Below are positions 51,223-59,932 of a stretch of DNA of 64,000 nt, piece by piece. The stretch comes from Actinomadura violacea (GTDB lineage Bacteria; Actinomycetota; Actinomycetes; Streptosporangiales; Streptosporangiaceae): assembly GCF_017573465.1 (NCBI RefSeq), contig NZ_JAGEPF010000033.1, forward strand, positions 1 through 64,000, given 5' to 3'. Positions within the stretch are counted from its first letter, which is position 1. Every line of letters begins with the position of its first letter. A program made the translations under genes and the position numbers. The notes under the pieces are model-generated. The model was not told the DNA's origin, did not search any database, and worked only from the letters and a program-made list of their open reading frames with translations.

Positions 51223-53529
51223 TCAGGGGGCTGAGTTCAGGAGTGCGGCCAGCAGCGTGAGGGCGCCCTGCTTGTCGAGGGGGTCGTTGCCGTTGCCGCA
51301 CTTGGGGGACTGGATGCAGGACGGGCAGCCGGACTCGCATTCGCAGGCGGCGATCGCGTCGCGGGTGGCGCGGAGCCAGGCGGACGCGTCGGCGTAGCCG
51401 CGTTCGGCGAAGCCGGCGCCGCCCTCGTGGCCGTCGTAGACGAAGACGGTGAGCAGCCCGGTGTCGGGGTGGACGGCGGTGGAGACGCCGCCGATGTCCC
51501 AGCGGTCGCAGGTGGCGTAGAGGGGGAGCAGGCCGATGGAGGCGTGCTCGGCGGCGTGCGCGGCGCCCGCGAGGTCGAGGTCGCCGAGGGCGTCGACCTG
51601 CGCTTCCGACAGCGTCCACCAGACGGCGCGGGTGCGCAGGGTGCGGGGCGGGAGGTCGAGCGGTTTCTCGCCGAGCATCTCGCCGGTCTGGACGCGGCGC
51701 ATCTGGTAGGCGACGACCTGGCTGGTGACGTCGACGGTGCCGTAGCAGAGGGTCGCCTCGCCCCAGGAGATGGAGCGGAGCCGCTCGGCGATGGTGATGT
51801 CGGTGACGTCGCGGGCGGTGGTGGAGTAGTCGGGGTCGGCGGCCTCGACGAGGGCGACGGAGTCGTCCAGGTCGAGGGTCTGGACGATGAACGAGTCGCC
51901 CTGGTGGATGTAGACGGCGCCGTCGTGGACGGTGGTGTGCGCGGAGGCCTCGTCGACGGTGCCGAGGAGGCGTCCGGTGGCGGTCTCGACGACCTGGACG
52001 GGCGCGCCGCCGGCGCCGCGGATGTCGGCGAGGTCGCAGGCCTTGTCGCGGCGCGTCCAGTACCAGCCGTTGGGGCGGCGGCGCAGGAACCCGCGGCGGA
52101 CGAGGTCGGGCAGCAGGTCGGCGGTGGACGGTCCGAAGAGCGCGGCGTCGTCGTCGGTGAGGGGGAGTTCGGACGCGGCGGCGCACAGGTGGGGTTCGAG
52201 GACGTAGGGGTTGTCGGGGTCGAGGACGGTGGCCTCGACGGGTGTCCCGAAGATCGCCTCGGGGTGGTGGACGAGGAAGGTGTCGAGGGGGTCGTCGCGG
52301 GCGACGAGGACGGACAGGGCGGCCTGCCCGGACCGTCCGGCGCGTCCGGCCTGCTGCCAGAGGGAGGCGCGGGTGCCGGGCCAGCCGCAGACGAGGACGG
52401 CGTCGAGCCCGGACACGTCCACCCCGAGTTCGAGGGCGTTCGTGCTGGCCAGCCCCACGATCGAGCGGGAGCGCAGCGCGGCTTCGAGGGCGCGGCGCTC
52501 TTCGGGGAGGTAGCCGGCGCGGTAGGCGGCGACCTGCTCGGCGAGGCCGGGGGCGACCTCGTGCAGGGCGCGCTTGGCGCCGAGGGCGACGGATTCGGCG
52601 CCGCGCCGGGACCGGACGAACGCCAGGGTCTGGACGCCTTCGACGACGAGGTCGGCGAGGAGGTCGCCGGCTTCGGCGGTGGCGGTGCGGCGGACGGGGG
52701 CGCCCTGTTCGCCGCGCAGTTCGGTGAGGGGCGGTTCCCAGAGCGCGAAGGTGGCGGGGCCGCGGGGCGAGGCGTCGTCGTCGACGGCGACGACGTCGAG
52801 GCCGGTCAGCCGGGACGCGGTGGTCGCCGGTTCGGACGTGGTGGCGGACGCGAGGATGAAGGTGGGGTCGGCGTGGTAGCGGGCGCAGACGCGGCGCAGC
52901 CGGCGGAGGATCTGCGCGACGTGCGAGCCGAAGACCCCTCGGTATCCGTGGGCCTCGTCGATGATGACGTAGCGGAGGCGGCGCAGGAACGACGACCAGC
53001 GGGAGTGCCCGGGCAGGATCGACCGGTGCAGCATGTCCGGGTTCGTCAGCACGTAGTTGGCGTGCTGGCGGACCCAGGTGCGGTCGTCCCGGGGAGTGTC
53101 GCCGTCGTAGGTCGCGGCGCGGACGCGGGTGAGCCGCAGGCCGCGCAGCGCGCGGAGCTGGTCGGCGGCGAGCGCCTTGGTCGGCGACAGGTAGAGGACC
53201 GTGCCCTCGCGGCGGTGGTCGTCCTCGCCCGCATAGATCGCCTCGATGGAGGGCAGCAGGTAGGCGAGGGACTTTCCGGACGCGGTGCCTGTGGCGATGA
53301 TCACAGACCGGCCGGCGCGGGCGTGCTCCGCGGCGGCCGACTGGTGCTCCCACGGGGCCTGGATGCCGGCGGCGGCCAGCCGGTCCACCAGCAGTGGCGT
53401 CGACCACGTCGGCCACGGTGCGCGACGGCCCTGACGTGCGGGAACGCTTTCCACATGGGTGATGCGGCCGCGCCGGGACGGGTCGGCGAGCAGCCGGTCG
53501 AGAGGGGTTGAAGATCTTTGGGCGGCCAT
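51223..53529 (-). CDS. MrfA/Hrq1-type DEAH helicase with zinc-binding C terminus
   Basis: The 768-residue superfamily 2 helicase has Walker A IIATGTASGKSLAYLLP (about residue 78), YLSPTKALAADQLRAL, Walker B IIDEAHGYRGVFGSH, LASATTSEP, ASTNALELGVDVSGLDAVL and motif VI QQAGRAGRSGQAAL. The C-terminal DUF1998-like region ends with CECESGCPSCIQSPKCG, a four-cysteine metal site. B. subtilis MrfA and yeast Hrq1 unwind 3'-5' and repair mitomycin-type damage and crosslinks. It corresponds to Rv3649 and lies opposite bldG, as SCO3550 does. Confidence 0.9.
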   Translation of the reverse strand: MAAQRSSTPLDRLLADPSRRGRITHVESVPARQGRRAPWPTWSTPLLVDRLAAAGIQAPWEHQSAAAEHARAGRSVIIATGTASGKSLAYLLPSIEAIYAGEDDHRREGTVLYLSPTKALAADQLRALRGLRLTRVRAATYDGDTPRDDRTWVRQHANYVLTNPDMLHRSILPGHSRWSSFLRRLRYVIIDEAHGYRGVFGSHVAQILRRLRRVCARYHADPTFILASATTSEPATTASRLTGLDVVAVDDDASPRGPATFALWEPPLTELRGEQGAPVRRTATAEAGDLLADLVVEGVQTLAFVRSRRGAESVALGAKRALHEVAPGLAEQVAAYRAGYLPEERRALEAALRSRSIVGLASTNALELGVDVSGLDAVLVCGWPGTRASLWQQAGRAGRSGQAALSVLVARDDPLDTFLVHHPEAIFGTPVEATVLDPDNPYVLEPHLCAAASELPLTDDDAALFGPSTADLLPDLVRRGFLRRRPNGWYWTRRDKACDLADIRGAGGAPVQVVETATGRLLGTVDEASAHTTVHDGAVYIHQGDSFIVQTLDLDDSVALVEAADPDYSTTARDVTDITIAERLRSISWGEATLCYGTVDVTSQVVAYQMRRVQTGEMLGEKPLDLPPRTLRTRAVWWTLSEAQVDALGDLDLAGAAHAAEHASIGLLPLYATCDRWDIGGVSTAVHPDTGLLTVFVYDGHEGGAGFAERGYADASAWLRATRDAIAACECESGCPSCIQSPKCGNGNDPLDKQGALTLLAALLNSAP

Positions 53530-53777
53530 CAGGTTTTCAGTTTGCCAGCCGGGGCAAAACTACGGGAACGCCCCGGCGCCGGTGGGCCCGATCCCCCTGT
53601 CCTCCGCGCGAGATCAGCAGGTCAGACGGGACGGCGCGAACTTTCGCCCGACTGGTCGATAACGTGCGTGCGCCGCGCCGGAGCGTGGTTGAATCACGGC
53701 GATGTCTCGCCGTCCGGGCCGCCGCCGCGGAGCCCGGAGGGCGGGATCGGATTGTGCTGCACGGCGCTGGAGGATTT

Positions 53778-54131
53778 GTGGACCTGAAGGTGAACGACTA
53801 CACCACCGACGATGGCCTCACCGTCATCAACGTGGAGGGCGAGATCGACGTCTACACGGCGCCGAAGCTTCGCGAGAAGCTCATCGACCTGGTCAACAAG
53901 GGCAAGTTCCACCTGCTCGTGGACATGGAGAAGGTCGAGTTCCTGGACTCGACCGGTCTCGGCGTCCTGGTCGGCGGGCTCAAGCGGGTCCGCGCGCACG
54001 ACGGCTCGCTGGAGCTGGTCTGCACCCAGGAGCGCATCCTCAAGATCTTCCGGATCACGGGGCTGACCAAGGTCTTCGGCATCCACGACTCGATCGCCGA
54101 GGCCGAGGAGAAGCGCAAGGGCGCGAAGTAG
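53778..54131 (+). CDS. bldG: anti-sigma factor antagonist BldG
   Basis: The 117-residue STAS protein has GLTVINVEGEIDVYTAPKLR, LREKLIDLVNKGKFHLLVDM, and VEFLDSTGLGVLVGGLKRVR with the phosphorylatable Ser in DSTG. When unphosphorylated it binds anti-sigma factors and frees sigma factors of the SigF/SigH type. In Streptomyces it is needed for aerial growth and antibiotic production. GGAGGATTT precedes the GTG. The anti-sigma gene follows 16 bases later and the helicase gene lies divergently upstream, the same order as in Streptomyces. Confidence 0.93.
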   Translation: MDLKVNDYTTDDGLTVINVEGEIDVYTAPKLREKLIDLVNKGKFHLLVDMEKVEFLDSTGLGVLVGGLKRVRAHDGSLELVCTQERILKIFRITGLTKVFGIHDSIAEAEEKRKGAK

Positions 54132-54147
54132 GCGGCCTGACACCACG

Positions 54148-54588
54148 ATGGCGACCGTTGAACTGTCCTTCAGTGCGCTTCCCGTGCACGTCCGGACCGC
54201 CCGGCTGATCGTGACCGCGGTGGCCCGCCGCAGCGGCGTCGCCGAGGCGCTGCTGGACGAGGTGCGGCTGGCGGTCGGCGAGGCGTGCTCGCGGGCCGTG
54301 GAGGCGCACCGCCTGCACTGCCCGGACGAACCCGTCCGGCTCGAGCTGACCGGGTCCGGGCGCCGCTTCGAGGTCACCGTGAGCGACACCGTTCCCGGGG
54401 ACGACGCGGCGGGCGGGCCGCCGCCGCGGCCCGACGAGGACGATCTGGACTTCGATCTGGGCGAGGGCACCGCGGAGCTCGGGCTGGCGGTCATCGCCGG
54501 GCTGGCCGACGATGTGGAGATCGCCACGACGCCGAAGGGCGTCCAGATCCGGATGAGCTGGCCGGCGGAGGCCGAGGCGACCATCTAG
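54148..54588 (+). CDS. RsbW/ApgA-like anti-sigma factor
   Basis: The 146-residue protein has the HATPase fold: SALPVHVRTARLIVTAVAR, the N-box DEVRLAVGEACSRAVEAHRL, and the G-box LGLAVIAGLADDVEIATT. A 25-residue Asp/Pro-rich insertion lies between them (DDAAGGPPPRPDEDD). The N-box Asn of active kinases (EAxxNA) is replaced by Ser (EACSRA), so kinase activity is questionable. It is the likely partner of BldG, as SCO3548 is. Confidence 0.85.
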   Translation: MATVELSFSALPVHVRTARLIVTAVARRSGVAEALLDEVRLAVGEACSRAVEAHRLHCPDEPVRLELTGSGRRFEVTVSDTVPGDDAAGGPPPRPDEDDLDFDLGEGTAELGLAVIAGLADDVEIATTPKGVQIRMSWPAEAEATI

Positions 54589-54660
54589 CCCCGGCGAGGC
54601 CGGTCCGGGGGCGTCCCTCCTCGAGTTCCACCGACGCGCCCGTCCCCGCGAGACCGCATG

Positions 54661-54690
54661 GCGAAGGCCCCGCTCCGGCGGGGCCTTCGC
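54661..54690. terminator. intrinsic hairpin between convergent genes
   Basis: GCGAAGGCCCCGC (54661-54673) pairs perfectly with GCGGGGCCTTCGC (54678-54690) around TCCG. It lies 72 bases past the anti-sigma stop and 17 bases before the oxidoreductase stop, so it can serve both. Confidence 0.75.
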
Positions 54691-54706
54691 CGTCTCCGCG
54701 GACGGG

Positions 54707-55639
54707 TCACGGGGTGAGGACGATCTTGCCCTGGGTGCGGCCGGACTCGACGAGCTCGTGCGCCTTGGCCGCGTCCTCCAGCGGCAGGACGTGCGCGACG
54801 TGCGGGCGCAGCCGGCCGGAGTCGACGAGCGCGGTGAGCGCTTCGAGGCCCGTGTGGTCGGGCTCGACGGTGATGCCGGCGAAGCGGCGTCCGGCCGCGG
54901 CGGTGGCCGCCGCGAGTTCGGCATCCTCGCGGTCCACGGCGGTGACGAGGACGCCGCCCGGCCGCAGCACGCTCAGCGACCGCTCGCCGTATCCGCCGCC
55001 GACGGCGTCGTAGACGATGTCGAGGTCGCCGGTGGCCTCGGTGAAGTCGGTCGTCCGGTAGTCGATGACCTCGTCGGTGCCGAGCGAGCGGACGAAGTCG
55101 TGCTTGGCCGCGCTCGCCGTCGCGACGACGTGCGCGCCGAGCGCCTTGGCGATCTGTACGGCGACGTGGCCGACCCCGCCGCCCGCACCGTGCACGAGGA
55201 CCCGGTCGCCCTCCCGGACCCCTGCAGCGTCGACGAGGCCCTGCCAGGCGGTGAGCCCGACGAGGGGCAGCGCGCCGGCCTCGACGTGGCTCAGCCCGGC
55301 GGGCTTGCGGGCGATCTGCCGGGACGGCGCGACGACGTACTCGGCGTAGGCGCCGGCGGCGCGCGGGAACAGCGGCATGCCGTAGACCTCGTCGCCCGGC
55401 GCGAACCGCGTGACGCCCGGGACGACCTCCTCCACGACGCCGGACACGTCCCAGCCGAGGACGAACGGGGGCTCGCCGAGCAGCGGGAACGAGCCCGCGC
55501 GGATGTAGGCGTCGACCGGGTTGACGGACGTCGCGCGGACGCGGACGAGGACCTCCGCCGGGAGGGGCGCCGGCCGCCCGGTCTCGACGACTTCGAGGAC
55601 GTCCGGGCCGCCGAAGGAGCGCTGGGTGACCGCACGCAT
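54707..55639 (-). CDS. NADP-dependent quinone oxidoreductase, zinc-less MDR
   Basis: The 310-residue enzyme starts MRAVTQRSFGGPDVLEVVE, with ATSVNPVDAYIRAGSFP, the cofactor motif VLVHGAGGGVGHVAVQIAKA and AHVVATASAAKHDFVRSLG. No catalytic zinc ligands are seen. It is of the QorA/zeta-crystallin type and probably reduces quinones or enals. ATG 55639 has GGAGAAGAG upstream and is preferred to an ATG 14 codons earlier. It is divergent from an AraC regulator, which probably controls it. Confidence 0.85.
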   Translation of the reverse strand: MRAVTQRSFGGPDVLEVVETGRPAPLPAEVLVRVRATSVNPVDAYIRAGSFPLLGEPPFVLGWDVSGVVEEVVPGVTRFAPGDEVYGMPLFPRAAGAYAEYVVAPSRQIARKPAGLSHVEAGALPLVGLTAWQGLVDAAGVREGDRVLVHGAGGGVGHVAVQIAKALGAHVVATASAAKHDFVRSLGTDEVIDYRTTDFTEATGDLDIVYDAVGGGYGERSLSVLRPGGVLVTAVDREDAELAAATAAAGRRFAGITVEPDHTGLEALTALVDSGRLRPHVAHVLPLEDAAKAHELVESGRTQGKIVLTP

Positions 55640-55768
55640 GATCTCTTCTCCTGGTGTTCGCGGGAACCTGATGCTGATCACCGTACGGAGCGGATGGGAG
55701 ACGCTGAATGTCTCGGCGTCGTCACTTCATGTCCGTTCGTCTCGCGGTCGCGACGTAGCATGCCCGGT

Positions 55769-56701
55769 ATGGACGTGCTCACCGAAGTGATCGCCTCGAT
55801 GCGGACCGGCCTTCCGGCGGCGACGCGCACCGACGCGCGGGCGCCGTGGGCACTGCGGCTCCGCCCGGTTGCGGGCGCCGGGTTCCACGTGATCCTGGAG
55901 GGGACCTGCTGGATCGTCCCGCCGGGCGACGCCGGTGGTGAGCCCCTCGAACTGGCGGCGGGCGACGTGGTGTTCCTGCGGTCGGGCCGCGAGCACGTCC
56001 TCGCGGACGACCCGTCCACGCCGCCGGCCGGGTTCCACACCGGCCCGGACGGCGGCGGGAGCTTCGGCGAGCTGGCGATCGACGGTCCCGGCCCGCGGAC
56101 GGTCATGCTGTGCGGGGCGTACGACCTGGACCAGGCGCGCCCGCATCCGCTGCTGCGCGGGCTGCCGCCGGTGATCCACGTCCGGGCGCGGCACGGCCGG
56201 CATCCGGAGCTGCGCGCGGCGGTCGCGCTGCTCGGCGCGGAGCTGTCCGGCGGGCGGCAGGGCGCGGACGGGATCGTCCCGCCGATGATCGACGTGCTGC
56301 TGTTCTACGTCCTGCGGGCCTGGCTGGACGACGCGGACGCGCCGGACGGCTGGGCGGCCGCGCTCACCGACCCCGGCGTCTCGCGCGCGCTCCGGGCGAT
56401 CCACGACGAGCCGGGACGGCGGTGGACGGTGGAGGAGCTGGGCCGGTGCGCGGGCCTGTCGCGGGCGGCGTTCGCGCGGCGGTTCGCGGCGCTGGTCGGG
56501 GAGCCGCCGCTGGCGTACCTGACGCGCTGGCGGATGACGACGGCGGGCCGGCTGCTGCGCGAGACCCGCGACCCGCTGAGCGCGGTGGCGGAGCGGACGG
56601 GCTACACCTCGGAGTTCGCGTTCGCCAAGGCGTTCAAGCGGGAGTTCGGCGTGGCGCCGGGCGGCTACCGCCGGTCCGCCGCCCGCCCCCGCTCCGCCTG
56701 A
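55769..56701 (+). CDS. AraC-family regulator with cupin domain
   Basis: The 310-residue protein has an N-terminal cupin (GAGFHVILEGTCWIVPPGD, LELAAGDVVFLRSGREHVLA) and a C-terminal double HTH: TVEELGRCAGLSRAAFARRF, PLAYLTRWRMTTAGRLLRET, DPLSAVAERTGYTSEFAFAK, AFKREFGVAPGGYRR. The cupin-6 type is common in regulators of aldehyde and quinone stress. ATG 55760 or 55769 may start it. The divergent quinone oxidoreductase gene is the likely target. Confidence 0.85.
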   Translation: MDVLTEVIASMRTGLPAATRTDARAPWALRLRPVAGAGFHVILEGTCWIVPPGDAGGEPLELAAGDVVFLRSGREHVLADDPSTPPAGFHTGPDGGGSFGELAIDGPGPRTVMLCGAYDLDQARPHPLLRGLPPVIHVRARHGRHPELRAAVALLGAELSGGRQGADGIVPPMIDVLLFYVLRAWLDDADAPDGWAAALTDPGVSRALRAIHDEPGRRWTVEELGRCAGLSRAAFARRFAALVGEPPLAYLTRWRMTTAGRLLRETRDPLSAVAERTGYTSEFAFAKAFKREFGVAPGGYRRSAARPRSA

Positions 56702-57167
56702 CGCCGCCGTGGCGGAATTGGCGGATGTGGCTCTTGGGGCCCCGGGGACGGGGGAGTCGGCGGCGTGTGGGATTCTCTGCAGAGATTGATCTTGAATCGC
56801 CCCGATTTGGGCCTGGACATATTACGTGTTAATGCCTAGCTTAATTAGCGGGCGGCGCATGCGCCGCCGCCGGAGGACGCTGCCCGCGGCCTAGTCAAGG
56901 TGGCCGCGGAGTGACATTGTGCTTACCGGGACTGACCTGCGGAAATAGCGGCCGACCCGGTTTAAAGGTCAAATTACGGCGTAATGCGGATTGCTTTTCC
57001 GTGACATCCTCATTAAGGGTCTGGCGGCCTTCTCATTCGCCCTTCTCCTGCGTAGACTCCCGGCACCCGCGCTGCCGTGCGAGGCGTTCGAAATCAGGAC
57101 TCGCGGGGTAGGCGGTAAAGATCGTCTTTTGACGGTCGGATCGCAACGCCCCTGTCGAGGAGGACGG
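56702..57167. other. AT-richer leader region of hppA
   Basis: No gene is seen in 466 bases. The region has AT-rich stretches unusual for this genome (56780-57060). A perfect 18-bp palindrome, GGCGGCGCATGCGCCGCC, lies at 56851-56868 and may end the AraC transcript. The hppA promoter candidate is at 57030-57058, which leaves a leader of about 100 bases. Confidence 0.6.
57030..57058 (+). promoter_or_regulatory. candidate hppA promoter
   Basis: TTCTCA (57030-57035, four of six matches to TTGACA) is separated by 17 bases from TAGACT (57053-57058, matching TANNNT). It lies 110 bases before the hppA start. Confidence 0.45.
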
Positions 57168-59675
57168 ATGTCTGGGCTTTCCCTGTCAAGCCCGGCCACT
57201 GCAGCAGCAAAGGTAGATCTCGGCGGCGGCGACCTGTCACTGGTCGTCGTCGTCGCCGTGATCGCCTTGCTGGCACTGGCCGTCGCCGCGGGTCTGGTAC
57301 GCGATGTACTGGCCGCGGGTCAGGGCACCGAGAAGATGCAGGAGATCGCGCGCGCGGTCCAGGTCGGCGCGAGCGCCTACCTGAAACGCCAGTTCCGCAC
57401 GGTCGGCGTCTTCGTGGTGCTCATTCCGCTGGTGCTGCTGCTCCTGCCCGCCGACTCCTGGAGCGAGCGCATCGGGCGGTCGGTGTTCTTCGTCATCGGC
57501 GCGGTGTTCTCGGCCGTCACCGGCTTCACCGGGATGTGGCTGGCGGTCCGCGGCAACGTGCGGGTCGCGGCGGCGGCCCGCGAGGAGGGCGGCGAGAAGA
57601 CCGCGATGCGGATCGCGTTCCGCACCGGCGGCGTCGCCGGCATGTTCACCGTCGGCCTCGGGCTGTTCGGCGCGGCGATCGTCGTGCTGGCCTACCAGGG
57701 CGACGCGCCGAAGGTGCTGGAGGGCTTCGGGTTCGGCGCCGCGCTGCTCGCGATGTTCATGCGGGTCGGCGGCGGCATCTTCACCAAGGCCGCCGACGTC
57801 GGCGCCGACCTGGTCGGCAAGGTCGAGCAGGGCATCCCGGAGGACGACCCGCGCAACGCGGCGACGATCGCCGACAACGTGGGCGACAACGTCGGCGACT
57901 GCGCCGGCATGGCCGCGGACCTGTTCGAGTCGTACTCGGTGATGCTGGTCGCCGCGCTCATCCTGGGCACCGCGGCGTTCGGCAACCAGGGCCTGGTGTT
58001 CCCGCTGCTGGTGCCGATGATCGGCGTCATCACCGCGGTGATCGGCATCTTCGCGGTGATGCCGCGCGACGGCGACCGGTCCGGGATGTCGGCGATCAAC
58101 CGGGGCTTCTTCATCTCGGCGATCATCTCCGCGGTGCTCGTCGCGATCGCCGCGTTCGCCTACCTGCCCTCGTCGTTCGCCGACCTGGACGGCGTCTCGA
58201 ACGCCTCGATCCGCGGCCTGGACGCCGACCCGCGCTGGGTGGCGCTCGGCTCGGTGCTCATCGGCATCGTGCTGGCGAGCGCGATCCAGCTGCTCACCGG
58301 CTACTTCACCGAGACCAACCGCAAGCCGGTGAAGGAGGTCACCAACAGCGCCCGGACCGGCCCCGCGACGGTGATCCTGTCCGGTATCTCGCTCGGCCTG
58401 GAGTCGGCGGTCTACACCGCGCTCGTCATCGGCGGCGCCGTCTACGGGGCGTTCCTGCTCGGCTTCGGCAACACCACCGTCGCGCTGTTCGCGGTGGCGA
58501 TGGCCGGCACCGGGCTGCTCACCACCGTCGGCGTGATCGTGTCCATGGACACCTTCGGGCCCGTGTCCGACAACGCGCAGGGCATCGCGGAGATGTCCGG
58601 CGACGTGCAGGGCGAGGCCGCGTCGGTGCTGGAGCGGCTGGACGCGGTCGGCAACACCACCAAGGCGATCACCAAGGGCATCGCGATCGCCACGGCGGTG
58701 CTCGCCGCGACCGCGCTGTTCGGCTCGTTCCGGACGGCGGTGGAGTCGGCGCTGGCCAAGGCGTCCAAGGGCGCCAAGGACGCGATCGGCTCGACGTTCG
58801 TCAACGGCGGCCACATCAACCTGTCGATCGACAACCCGAACGTGCTGATCGGGCTGATCATCGGCGCGGCCGTGGTGTTCCTGTTCTCCGGCCTGGCGAT
58901 CATGGCGGTCGGCCGGGCGGCCGGACGCGTCGTGGTCGAGGTGCGCGAGCAGTTCCGCACCAAGCCCGGGATCATGGACTACACCGAGAAGCCGGACTAC
59001 GACCGGGTCGTCGACATCTGCACCCGGGACGCGCAGCGCGAGCTCGCCACCCCCGGGCTGCTGGCGATCATGACGCCGATCGCGGTCGGGTTCGCGCTCG
59101 GGTACGCGCCGCTCGGCGCCTACCTCGGCGGCGCGATCGCGGCCGGGGTGCTGATGGCGGTGTTCCTGTCGAACGCCGGCGGCGCCTGGGACAACGCGAA
59201 GAAGGTCGTCGAGGAGGGCTTCCTCGGCGGCAAGGGCAGCGAGGCGCACGAGGCGACGGTCATCGGCGACACGGTCGGCGACCCGTTCAAGGACACCGCC
59301 GGTCCCGCGATCAACCCGCTGATCAAGGTGATGAACCTGGTCGCGCTGCTGATCGCGGACGCGGTCGTGACCTACGCCGACAACTACGCGCTGCGCGTCG
59401 GCGTGACGGTCGTGGCGGTCGGCATCGTCGTCGCGGCGATCGTCGTGTCCAAGCGGCGCGCCGACCCGATCGCGCCGTCGGCGGACGCGGGCGGCGACCA
59501 GGCGGCGAAGCCCGCCGTGAAGGGCGGCGACGCGAACGGCGGCGGGAACGGCGGCGCCGTCGAGGCGACCGCGCCAGAGCAGGCGCCGGCCCCCGCGGAG
59601 GAGGCGGTCGCGGTCGAGGCGAACGGCTCGGCGGCGTCCGGCAAGGCCGACGAGTCCCCGGCCGGGGCGTCCTGA
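57168..59675 (+). CDS. hppA: K+-independent proton-pumping pyrophosphatase
   Basis: The 835-residue membrane pump has about 16 helices. The pyrophosphate site is DVGADLVGKVEQGIPEDDPR with the NVGDNVGDCAGMAADLFESY block, and the second set is near NAGGAWDNAKKVVEEGF with GDTVGDPFKDTAGP. The position that separates subtypes reads GNTTKAITKG; Lys there marks the K+-independent H+-pumping class. It uses PPi to move protons out, supporting energy and acid tolerance. The last 75 residues are an Ala/Gly/Glu-rich tail absent from most relatives. GAGGAGGACGG precedes the ATG. Confidence 0.94.
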   Translation: MSGLSLSSPATAAAKVDLGGGDLSLVVVVAVIALLALAVAAGLVRDVLAAGQGTEKMQEIARAVQVGASAYLKRQFRTVGVFVVLIPLVLLLLPADSWSERIGRSVFFVIGAVFSAVTGFTGMWLAVRGNVRVAAAAREEGGEKTAMRIAFRTGGVAGMFTVGLGLFGAAIVVLAYQGDAPKVLEGFGFGAALLAMFMRVGGGIFTKAADVGADLVGKVEQGIPEDDPRNAATIADNVGDNVGDCAGMAADLFESYSVMLVAALILGTAAFGNQGLVFPLLVPMIGVITAVIGIFAVMPRDGDRSGMSAINRGFFISAIISAVLVAIAAFAYLPSSFADLDGVSNASIRGLDADPRWVALGSVLIGIVLASAIQLLTGYFTETNRKPVKEVTNSARTGPATVILSGISLGLESAVYTALVIGGAVYGAFLLGFGNTTVALFAVAMAGTGLLTTVGVIVSMDTFGPVSDNAQGIAEMSGDVQGEAASVLERLDAVGNTTKAITKGIAIATAVLAATALFGSFRTAVESALAKASKGAKDAIGSTFVNGGHINLSIDNPNVLIGLIIGAAVVFLFSGLAIMAVGRAAGRVVVEVREQFRTKPGIMDYTEKPDYDRVVDICTRDAQRELATPGLLAIMTPIAVGFALGYAPLGAYLGGAIAAGVLMAVFLSNAGGAWDNAKKVVEEGFLGGKGSEAHEATVIGDTVGDPFKDTAGPAINPLIKVMNLVALLIADAVVTYADNYALRVGVTVVAVGIVVAAIVVSKRRADPIAPSADAGGDQAAKPAVKGGDANGGGNGGAVEATAPEQAPAPAEEAVAVEANGSAASGKADESPAGAS

Positions 59676-59690
59676 TCCGTCCGGAACGCG

Positions 59691-59721
59691 AGGGGCCGGT
59701 GGCGTCGCGCCACCGGCCCCT
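59691..59721 (+). terminator. intrinsic terminator after hppA
   Basis: AGGGGCCGGTGGCG (59691-59704) pairs with CGCCACCGGCCCCT (59708-59721) around TCG, 16 bases past the hppA stop. Confidence 0.8.
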
Positions 59722-59806
59722 TCCGCGTTCCCCCGGGTGGTGTCAGGACCACGCGGGACCGGTCGTACGCTGTACGCGGGAACGTGACCGAGGAACGGGA
59801 GGCGCT

Positions 59807-59923
59807 GTGGCGAGCGGCGGGAAGCCGGCCTTGTCCGGCGGTAAGGGCTTCGCCCTGGTGCTGTGCGGGATGCTCGCCATCCTGCTCGCGTTGTGGGGCC
59901 TGGCGGCGCTGGTCGCGCCGTAG
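59807..59923 (+). CDS. 38-residue single-helix membrane protein
   Basis: A short polar start with two SGGK segments is followed by the hydrophobic stretch FALVLCGMLAILLALWGLAA and ends LVAP. GGGAGG lies five bases before the GTG. It stands between the hppA terminator and the SixA-like gene, ten bases before the latter, so the two may be co-transcribed. No function is known. The regular codon use and clear ribosome site support it as a gene. Confidence 0.65.
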   Translation: MASGGKPALSGGKGFALVLCGMLAILLALWGLAALVAP

Positions 59924-59932
59924 GGTGGCGGC

